This document shows, one piece after another, positions 1 through 5,771 of a stretch of 11,337 bases of DNA; within the stretch, counting starts at the first letter, position 1; each line of letters opens with the position of its first letter. The position numbers and the translations under genes were made by a program. Below the pieces are notes generated by a model. It saw only the letters and a list, made by a program, of their open reading frames with translations, was not told where the DNA came from and searched no databases. Source of the DNA: Bacteroidota bacterium (GTDB lineage Bacteria > Bacteroidota > Ignavibacteria > UBA10030 > UBA8401); NCBI GenBank assembly GCA_030824175.1, contig JAVBYH010000017.1, forward strand, positions 1 through 11,337. Direction: 5' to 3'.

Positions 1-753
1 GACCGCACCCAGCACGAGGTGGCGATAGCTCCACGCGCTCTTGTGAATGCTGTCGAAATTTTTGCTGCCGTCGGCCGACGTGATGTCGCCCGTTTCAACC
101 TGGGGAAGCTTGAAGAACCCGATGAGCGCCGCAATGATGAAGAGTGCCGCCGCGAGTCCGAGGTACGGCACCTGCACCGCCGCAGCGCGCGTCGAGACGT
201 CCGCCGCCGCTTCGGAGGTTGCCGCGGTGAGAATGACGAACGAGCCGAACAGCGGGGCGATCGTCGTGCCGAGAGAGTTGAACGCCTGCGTCAGGTTCAA
301 CCGGCTCGACGCCGTCTCGGGTTTGCCGAGTATCGCGACATACGGATTGGCCGACACCTGGAGGAGCGTGATGCCCGATGCGAGCACGAAGAGCGCCGTG
401 AGGAACAGCGCATACGACCGTTCCCCGGCCGCCGGGTAGAACATGAGGCAGCCGATGCCGGCGGTGACAAGACCAATCACGATGCCGCGTTTGTACCCGA
501 TCTTTTCGATGATCATGCCCGACGGAAGCGACACGAGAAAATATGCCGTGAAGAATGTGAACTGGATGAGCATCGACTGCGTGTAGTTCAAATCGAAGAT
601 GCCCTTTAAATGCGGGATGAGGATGTCGTTCAGACACGTGATGAAGCCCCACATGAAGAAGAGGGACGTTAAGACCGTGAGCGCCGGCGTATAATTCGCC
701 CCCGGCTCCGTCGTCACATTCATGTTCCTTGCTGCTGGCGCTGCACTTGCCAT
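1..753 (-). CDS. FHS-family MFS sugar transporter (GluP/FucP-like), C-terminus cut by window edge
   Basis: Inner-membrane major facilitator of the fucose/glucose/galactose:H+ symporter (FHS) group, expected to import a free hexose. The reading frame is open for 251 codons from the ATG at 753-751 to the left edge; family members are about 400-440 residues, so only the N-terminal half is present. About six hydrophobic helices are visible (roughly residues 23-45, 62-83, 89-107, 113-135, 153-178, 197-216), followed by the start of the central cytoplasmic loop. Family hallmarks are LNDILIP at 41-47, which holds the Asp matching FucP Asp46, and LLQVSANPYVAILG at 130-143. The Gln in the second motif, where FucP has Glu135, is typical of glucose/galactose or GlcNAc transporters, so fucose is less likely. 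GGAG six bases upstream supports this start; Met11 at 723 is a weaker alternative. The gene lies 49 bp after the GH3 stop, probably in one transcript. The exact sugar is inferred from context: glucose. Confidence 0.9.
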   Translation of the reverse strand, partial: MASAAPAARNMNVTTEPGANYTPALTVLTSLFFMWGFITCLNDILIPHLKGIFDLNYTQSMLIQFTFFTAYFLVSLPSGMIIEKIGYKRGIVIGLVTAGIGCLMFYPAAGERSYALFLTALFVLASGITLLQVSANPYVAILGKPETASSRLNLTQAFNSLGTTIAPLFGSFVILTAATSEAAADVSTRAAAVQVPYLGLAAALFIIAALIGFFKLPQVETGDITSADGSKNFDSIHKSAWSYRHLVLGAV

Positions 754-759
754 TGTTGT

Positions 760-763
760 CTCC
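760..763 (-). promoter_or_regulatory. Ribosome binding site of the FHS transporter
   Basis: On the minus strand GGAG lies six bases before the ATG at 753-751, which selects this start over the internal Met codon at 723. Confidence 0.65.
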
Positions 764-802
764 AAAGATAAAATAAGAGTTGATACTGCATTAATTACCG
801 TG

Positions 803-2605
803 TTATTTCGTGTACGTCAGTCCGAATCCGTACGGGAAGAGCGGATCGTATGTCTTGTCGCCGATATTGACCGGAATCTGCTGCATCGTGCGCGGCCAAC
901 TGTGCGGAAGCTTGCCGGTGATTTTTGCATCACCGAAGAGAACGTCGGCGACGCCCTGGCCTTCCGTTCCGGGAAGCCATGCCGCGATGAACGCGGTGGA
1001 CGCCTCGAGCGTCGAACCGAGGATCATCGGACGGCCGGAGAGCAGCACGACGACCACCGGAATGCCCTTCGCCTTCAATGCATCGACGACGGCGGCATCG
1101 TCCTTCGACAGGCTCAGGTCCTCCCTGTCGCCCTTCATTTCCGCGTACGGCTCCTCGCCGACAACGACAATCGCAATGTCGCCGCTCGCGGCGCCGCTGC
1201 CGTCGGCGGAATACGTGACCTTCGTGTTCTTCGACACCGTGTTTCTGATCGCCTGCAGGATCGTCGTTCCGCCCTCGGTGACGTTGCCCATGGCGCCCTG
1301 CCACGCGATCGTCCAGCCGCCGCACTGCATGCCGATGTTGTCGGCACCGCGGCCCGCAACATGTATCGAGGGAGCCTTCTTCGACAACGGCAGCGTCTTC
1401 GCGTCGTTCTTCAACAGCACGAGCGACTGACGGACCGCCTCGCGGGCCACCAGACGATGCGCCTTCGAACCGACTTCAGCCGTGAGCTTCTTGTCCGTGT
1501 ACATGTTCTTGAATAGATCCATCTCGAACTTCACAAGGAGTATCCTGCGCACCGCATCGTCGATGCGGCTCATAGGAACCTTCTGTTCCTTCACGAGTTC
1601 TGCGAGAAACGTGATGAATTCGGCGTAATTGTTCTTCGCGCCCGGACCGTTGGGGATCATCACCATGTCGAGTCCGGCGTTGATCGACTTCTCGATCGTC
1701 GTCTTGTAATCCTTGTCCAGCTGATCGATCGCCGCCCAGTCCGATACGAGGAACCCCCGGAACCCGAGCTCGTTCTTCAGCACGTCGGTCATGAGATATT
1801 TGTTGCCGTGCATCTTCACGCCGTTCCAGCTGTTGTACGACACCATGATGTTCAATGCGCCCGCCTTGATCGCCGCGACATATCCGGGCATGTGGATCTT
1901 CCTCAACGTCGCCTCGTCGCATTCGGTGTTGCCCTGGTCGATGCCGTTGGTTGTGCCGCCGTCGGCCATGAAGTGTTTCACGCTTGCAAGCACGGACGTC
2001 TTGTACGACAGCTTCACGCCCTGCACGCTCTTCACATACGCTTCACCGAGTTTCGCCACGAGTGTGGGATCTTCGCCGAAGCTCTCGTACGTCCGGCCCC
2101 AGCGTTCGTTGCGCGCAACGGCGACGCACGGTGCGAACGTCCACTGGATGCCCGTGCCCTTGATCTCGAGGGCCGTCACCCGCGCGACATCGCCGACGAG
2201 CTTCGCATTGCGCGTTGCACCGAGGCCGATGTTGTGGGGGAAGACAACCGCGCCGCTTACGTTGTTGTTGCCGTGCACGGCGTCGATGCCGAAGATCATC
2301 GGCACCTTCAGCCGCGTTTTTTCCGACAGGCGCTGCAGCGAATCGTACACCGCGGCCCAGCCCGTTGCGTGGATGTCGGAGATCTCGGAGCTGCCGCCCC
2401 AGAGGATCGAGCCGATGGAATACTTGATGAGATCGTCTGCATTATTCTGGATGGCGCTGTAATCAACCTGCGTCATCTGTCCGATCTTCTCTTCGAGCGT
2501 CATCTTTGCGAGGAGTGTTTCGACGCGCGAATCGGCTTTCACAGGTTTCGCATGAACACCGGACACAAACGCGACGCACAGAAATAGTGTGAGAGCAACT
2601 TTCAT
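803..2605 (-). CDS. GH3 exo-beta-glucosidase/glucan exohydrolase, probably periplasmic
   Basis: Family 3 glycoside hydrolase of 600 residues that removes glucose from the non-reducing end of beta-gluco-oligosaccharides with retention. It resembles barley ExoI and bacterial ExoP closely. By comparison with ExoI, the nucleophile is Asp289 in GFLVSDW and the acid/base is probably Glu489 in GEEPYAEMKGD. Glucose-binding residues include Asp108 (FGIDAVHG), Arg168/Arg171 (RWGRTYESFGED) and Lys210-His211 (VKHF). The ExoI substrate clamp is kept: Trp290 and Trp431 (CGGWTIAWQG). Residues 1-19 form a Sec signal peptide ending VHA; no lipobox precedes the Cys. There is no PA14, Fn3 or T9SS tail, so the enzyme should stay in the periplasm. 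The frame stays open upstream to 2722, overlapping the GH16 gene, but the signal peptide and the GAAAGGA site fix the start at 2605. It lies 82 bp after GH16 and 49 bp before the transporter. Substrate preference (1,3 versus 1,4) cannot be read from the sequence. Confidence 0.95.
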   Translation of the reverse strand: MKVALTLFLCVAFVSGVHAKPVKADSRVETLLAKMTLEEKIGQMTQVDYSAIQNNADDLIKYSIGSILWGGSSEISDIHATGWAAVYDSLQRLSEKTRLKVPMIFGIDAVHGNNNVSGAVVFPHNIGLGATRNAKLVGDVARVTALEIKGTGIQWTFAPCVAVARNERWGRTYESFGEDPTLVAKLGEAYVKSVQGVKLSYKTSVLASVKHFMADGGTTNGIDQGNTECDEATLRKIHMPGYVAAIKAGALNIMVSYNSWNGVKMHGNKYLMTDVLKNELGFRGFLVSDWAAIDQLDKDYKTTIEKSINAGLDMVMIPNGPGAKNNYAEFITFLAELVKEQKVPMSRIDDAVRRILLVKFEMDLFKNMYTDKKLTAEVGSKAHRLVAREAVRQSLVLLKNDAKTLPLSKKAPSIHVAGRGADNIGMQCGGWTIAWQGAMGNVTEGGTTILQAIRNTVSKNTKVTYSADGSGAASGDIAIVVVGEEPYAEMKGDREDLSLSKDDAAVVDALKAKGIPVVVVLLSGRPMILGSTLEASTAFIAAWLPGTEGQGVADVLFGDAKITGKLPHSWPRTMQQIPVNIGDKTYDPLFPYGFGLTYTK

Positions 2606-2611
2606 ACAATA

Positions 2612-2618
2612 TCCTTTC
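2612..2618 (-). promoter_or_regulatory. Ribosome binding site of the GH3 gene
   Basis: GAAAGGA on the minus strand lies six bases before the ATG at 2605-2603. It decides against starts further upstream in the same open frame, which would overlap the GH16 coding end and bury the signal peptide. Confidence 0.7.
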
Positions 2619-2687
2619 AAAGTTTTGGTGTACGATACCATAAATATTTCACAATCGATCCCGGCAATAACGGTGAGATGGCGTTCG

Positions 2688-4502
2688 TCATTGCAACAAT
2701 AACATTTTTCGAGTTGCAACACTTCGGACCCCGCTTACCACATAATAATACGGACCCGAGGGGAGTGGTCGACCATCTGCGTCCCGGGCGTTCCATTTGA
2801 AGACGTGCTTCCCCGCAGATGTGCCGCCGAGCGCATGCTCACCGACACACCGCCCCAACACGTCGAAAAAGCGTATCGACACCGGCCCGCCATCCGTAAC
2901 CGAAAACGGGATCACCGTTGATCCGTTGAACGGATTGGGAAAATTCTGGCCGACATTCCAGTCCCTGGGTGCCGTCGGCGCTTCGGCGACTCCGGTAGTC
3001 GGAACCGTAATGATCGAGATCGCATTGATGACGGCAAAATCGAGCAGCGACATGAAATGGATGTCGAGGATGCCTTCGGTGACCTTCACGTCATGTACGA
3101 TCCGCTGATACTGTACGCCCGGCCCCGCTTTCACAAAGAGATCAAGATTCGTTTCGACGACGGTCCCTTGCACTGCGATGTCGAACAAGCGTTTCCCCGC
3201 CGCCAAAAAATAATTTTCAGACATCAGCAGCGTGACAAGATATGTACCGTTCGGGACGCGCACCCGATATTCGGCGGCACCGTTTAATTCCGTTCGAAAG
3301 ACGGCCGGATCATTGACGCCGGACACCGTCGCCGAGTTTTGTCGTGCGCCTCCATCGAGGTGTCCGTACTCGAGCGAGGCATTCCACGCCTGATCCGCCA
3401 AATATCCGTTCACCGCAGGGCCGCCACAGTTGATTTTCACCGGAAAGGCGAGGCGCGACGGTTTCTGGATGGTAATGCTCCGCACGGCAACACGGTTCGC
3501 CGGATTGAATCGATCCTTGACGTTCCGGACGACGACATTCGAGAGAACTGCGGTTTCATATCCCGCGATGGTTACACATACGGTTCGCTTGTCGGAGTAG
3601 AGAACGGCGCTTGTCACCGTGTTATCGGACACGATGTAATTGGCAGCATCCGTGGCAGACACGCTGTCCACTTCCTCCGAATATGAGACGATAAGTCCAT
3701 CGGCATCCGCGCGAATCGACGTCACGAAGGGAGCCGCCGTATCCTGATATCCCAATGCAGAAGCTGTCGTGAGGCAGATGACCATCATGCCGTCGCGGAA
3801 CACGATGTTCTCAGGTACGAAATCGCAGAGGTTCCCTCCGAAAGTGTGCGTCGCGCGCTCCCATCGCGCAGGATCGTATGCTGTTAAGTCATCCGTCCAT
3901 TGCATGGTGAAATTATTGCCCGAGCCGCCCGATCCGGCACCGGGGGTGTACGACGAATAACTGACGTAATCGTAATAGGCGAAGACCGGCAGTGACGTCT
4001 CGTTCCATTGTCCCGACCAGTTCACGGCCGATTGGATCCATACATTCATCATGATCTTCTGCGCATGTATGAGCGTCTGTATCTGCGCGCCTGTCTGGCG
4101 ATACGCTTCCACCCCGTCGATGAACCACGCAACATACGCGGGCGTCCATTCGATGGCATAGGTATGGAATCCAAGCGAGGGATTGAACGGCGTCCGCCTC
4201 CGTCCCACGTGGCTGATCTGTCCCGGCGTGATCGTATTGAACTGCACATCGTCGGTGTACCGACCCATCACTTCGATGTCGATTTCGTTCCATTGTTCGG
4301 AATCGAAAGGCACCATGTCGTTATAGGTGAAAAAGGATGTGAGCATGCCCTCGCGTTGTGCGGTTTTCATCCGCACTTCGAAACGACCATAGAGGTACGA
4401 ATCCCTGGTCCGGTATTCGCCACCCTTGTAGGGATTCGCCGCCAACACCTGCTGCACACACACGACACACACAGCGGCGTACAGACCACACCTCATTTTC
4501 AT
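2688..4502 (-). CDS. Circularly permuted GH16 endo-beta-glucanase (lichenase-like) with Ig-like, malectin and T9SS sorting domains
   Basis: Secreted 604-residue endo-beta-glucanase. Residues 1-21 are a signal peptide (cleavage after VLA). The GH16 domain covers about 22-250, with the catalytic motif EIDIE at 73-77: nucleophile Glu73, assisting Asp75, acid/base Glu77. The strands that open a normal GH16 domain are found at its end instead (209-246, YDPARWERATHTFGG onward), joined by a Gly/Ser linker (186-197). This is the order of Fibrobacter succinogenes 1,3-1,4-beta-glucanase. A bacterial Ig-like domain follows (about 258-346), then a malectin/CBM57-like domain (about 352-498, beginning PVKINCGGPAVNGYLAD), which may bind glycan. 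A FlgD-like T9SS type A sorting domain ends the protein (about 514-604, with QNFPNPFN at 519-526). The ATG at 4502 has a weak GAGAG site five bases upstream. Barley-glucan/lichenan specificity is inferred from the F. succinogenes resemblance; laminarinase activity is the main alternative. Confidence 0.93.
   Translation of the reverse strand: MKMRCGLYAAVCVVCVQQVLAANPYKGGEYRTRDSYLYGRFEVRMKTAQREGMLTSFFTYNDMVPFDSEQWNEIDIEVMGRYTDDVQFNTITPGQISHVGRRRTPFNPSLGFHTYAIEWTPAYVAWFIDGVEAYRQTGAQIQTLIHAQKIMMNVWIQSAVNWSGQWNETSLPVFAYYDYVSYSSYTPGAGSGGSGNNFTMQWTDDLTAYDPARWERATHTFGGNLCDFVPENIVFRDGMMVICLTTASALGYQDTAAPFVTSIRADADGLIVSYSEEVDSVSATDAANYIVSDNTVTSAVLYSDKRTVCVTIAGYETAVLSNVVVRNVKDRFNPANRVAVRSITIQKPSRLAFPVKINCGGPAVNGYLADQAWNASLEYGHLDGGARQNSATVSGVNDPAVFRTELNGAAEYRVRVPNGTYLVTLLMSENYFLAAGKRLFDIAVQGTVVETNLDLFVKAGPGVQYQRIVHDVKVTEGILDIHFMSLLDFAVINAISIITVPTTGVAEAPTAPRDWNVGQNFPNPFNGSTVIPFSVTDGGPVSIRFFDVLGRCVGEHALGGTSAGKHVFKWNARDADGRPLPSGPYYYVVSGVRSVATRKMLLLQ
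3765..3878 (-). other. Relocated N-terminal strand segment of the GH16 fold
   Basis: Codons 209-246 of the GH16 gene encode a stretch (YDPARWERATHTFGG, then ENIVFRDGMMVICLT) matching the region that precedes the EYRS strand in Bacillus lichenases. Here it follows the last strand of the domain instead, so it marks the permutation point. Confidence 0.82.
4272..4286 (-). other. GH16 catalytic motif EIDIE
   Basis: Codons 73-77 encode Glu-Ile-Asp-Ile-Glu, the retaining GH16 active-site signature. All three acidic residues are present, so the enzyme is expected to be active. Confidence 0.93.
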
Positions 4503-4564
4503 ATATACTCTCTTTGGAAAAACCGGTGTTCGGGGGCTGTGGTACGTATCGGATCCAGGGCAGT

Positions 4565-4590
4565 GACAAGGGCAAACAGCGTCCCTTGTC
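4565..4590 (-). repeat. 8-bp perfect inverted repeat in the GH16 leader
   Basis: GACAAGGG at 4565-4572 is the exact reverse complement of CCCTTGTC at 4583-4590, with a 10-base loop. It lies about 60 bases upstream of the GH16 start codon, so it would fold in the 5' leader if transcription starts before it. It could also be an operator for a dimeric regulator. No function is shown. Confidence 0.5.
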
Positions 4591-4610
4591 GACGGTACAA
4601 CTTGCGGTAG

Positions 4611-4695
4611 GTCGTTTGACCATGCTGCCGTGCGGCACCCGGAGGAGGGATTCCCCTCCTCCGGATGAGCGGAGTGTCGCCACCCATCAAACGAC
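4611..4695 (-). repeat. Nested inverted repeats with an 11-bp GC-rich hairpin (possible terminator or RNA element)
   Basis: The inner stem is perfect: CCGGAGGAGGG at 4639-4649 pairs with CCCTCCTCCGG at 4654-4664 around a 4-base loop. Outer arms GTCGTTTGA (4611-4619) and TCAAACGAC (4687-4695) are also exact complements and enclose the hairpin. The structure starts 26 bases after the PorV-like stop codon. Neither strand has a T-run after the inner stem, so it is not a canonical intrinsic terminator. It may be a 3'-end stabilising structure, a factor-assisted terminator, a dispersed palindromic repeat or a structured leader of the GH16 gene. Confidence 0.6.
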
Positions 4696-4721
4696 GATAG
4701 TCGGGCCGTCGCAGTACCGCA

Positions 4722-5753
4722 TTAGAAAATGATTCCGACGGAAAATTTCTGGACGTTTTTCAATCGCGAAAAATCTTCATACGCATAATCCACGGTCACC
4801 GCCGTATTGCCGATAAGCGCCTGCTTGATACCGAAGCCGAGCGTGAGCCCTTCTTCCGAATCGGCAAGGAAGAGCGATTTATAGCCGCCGCGCAGAAACA
4901 CGAAATCGTTGACGACATATTCGCCGCCGACATCAACGCTCTCGTAGTTGTCGCTCGGATGCGACGCATCGACGGCCAGTACGAGACGATTGCCGCCTCC
5001 CGAAAGGACGTCGTACGCAATGCCGACCTTGAAGTTCAAGGGAAGCGTCCATTTGTCCGTCCGGATGTCTGCAGGAATTCGGCTGTTGTTGCCGGACGTC
5101 AACGGATCCGGATCGTAGAGGACGGGTGTCGACGCATCGGCCAACCGCATCTTTGTGCCGAAGTTCGAAATTGACATGCCGAGAGTGATGCCTTTAAACG
5201 GCGTCACATACTTCACGCCCATATCGAGTGCTATTGCCGAAGCGCTCATCTTCCAGATCTTTTGGTAGATGAACTTCGGGTTGAAGCCTATGGAAAACTT
5301 GTCCGTCAGTTTCAACGCGTATGTGACGCCGAAGACGCCGTCGGAGACGCCGAAGGTTTCACCGGTACCGCCCGGAAGATCGACCGTCGTCACATTCATC
5401 TCGGGGATGCTGGATGACGTGAAGTTCAAACCGACGACTCCCATACTGCCGAGGCTGATCGTGGCGCCGACATAGTTGTAATTGATGTCTGCGATCCATT
5501 GCGTATGATCGAAGATGATGCGGTTCCCGGAAAGGTCGGCAATGCCGGCCGGGTTCCAATACATCGCGCTTTGATCGTCAGCGATTGCGACAAAGGCTCC
5601 TCCCATTGCGAGCGCCCGCGCACCTTGTCCGATCGAGAGGAACGGTGCTGCCGTCGTTCCCCGTTTGGAAACGTTGGACACAAATCCCTGCGCAGACAGC
5701 ATGGATGTGAATAAAACCAGTAGACTGAAAATTTTAATGATCTTCGATTTCAT
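4722..5753 (-). CDS. PorV/PorQ-family outer-membrane beta-barrel protein
   Basis: Outer-membrane barrel of 343 residues in the FadL-like PorV/PorQ family. Residues 1-21 are a signal peptide (cleavage before QG). The family signature spans about 38-72: FLSIGQGARALAMGGAF, then ADD.SAMYWNPAGIA. Amphipathic strands run to the C-terminus, which ends in Phe (VGIIF) as expected for insertion by the Bam machinery. In Porphyromonas, PorV shuttles T9SS cargo from the translocon to the attachment complex, while PorQ works with PorZ. This copy sits 18 bp after a T9SS-tailed gene, so it may be a dedicated partner of that cargo and not the housekeeping PorV; that is inference. The start is the ATG at 5753. 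No clear Shine-Dalgarno sequence lies in the 18-bp gap, so translation may be coupled to the upstream gene. A FadL-type channel function is the alternative. Confidence 0.88.
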   Translation of the reverse strand: MKSKIIKIFSLLVLFTSMLSAQGFVSNVSKRGTTAAPFLSIGQGARALAMGGAFVAIADDQSAMYWNPAGIADLSGNRIIFDHTQWIADINYNYVGATISLGSMGVVGLNFTSSSIPEMNVTTVDLPGGTGETFGVSDGVFGVTYALKLTDKFSIGFNPKFIYQKIWKMSASAIALDMGVKYVTPFKGITLGMSISNFGTKMRLADASTPVLYDPDPLTSGNNSRIPADIRTDKWTLPLNFKVGIAYDVLSGGGNRLVLAVDASHPSDNYESVDVGGEYVVNDFVFLRGGYKSLFLADSEEGLTLGFGIKQALIGNTAVTVDYAYEDFSRLKNVQKFSVGIIF

Positions 5754-5771
5754 AATGACTATCGTTTAATG

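Larger units (their letters stand above)
4503..4721 (-). other. 219-bp intergenic region between the PorV-like and GH16 genes
   Basis: This is the largest gap in the window. It contains no supportable ORF or RNA gene. It holds the nested inverted repeat at 4611-4695 and the smaller hairpin at 4565-4590. A promoter for the GH16-GH3-transporter group would be expected here, but I could not find a convincing Bacteroidota-type (TTTG / TAnnTTTG) or sigma70-type pair. Confidence 0.6.

Noticed and set aside
95..652. A 185-codon minus-strand frame with His/Arg-rich translation
   Set aside because: It overlaps the transporter in another frame. The frame beginning at 753 encodes a clear FHS transporter with helices and family motifs, so this one is not a gene.
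722..1516. A 264-codon open frame on the plus strand
   Set aside because: It is a shadow of the GH3 gene, very Arg-rich, and crosses the GH3 stop and the transporter start with no domain of its own.
2549..2605. Lipoprotein signal in the GH3 protein
   Set aside because: The Cys at residue 10 is preceded by Phe-Leu, not by the small residue a lipobox needs, and it sits inside the hydrophobic core of a normal Sec signal.
2606..2722. Longer N-terminus of the GH3 protein
   Set aside because: It would overlap the GH16 coding end, has no ribosome binding site and would hide a good signal peptide that begins at 2605.
3765..3878. A broken second GH16 domain or remnant of a duplication
   Set aside because: The segment corresponds only to the strands missing from the front of the first domain and does not repeat any present part, so circular permutation explains it better.
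4535..4569. Sigma70-like promoter (TTGTCA with a weak TACGTA) for the GH16 gene
   Set aside because: The spacing is about 15 bases, the -10 match is poor, and the -35 candidate overlaps an inverted repeat; the phylum also usually uses a different promoter consensus.
4639..4664. Canonical Rho-independent terminator
   Set aside because: The stem is perfect, but no T-tract follows it on either strand.
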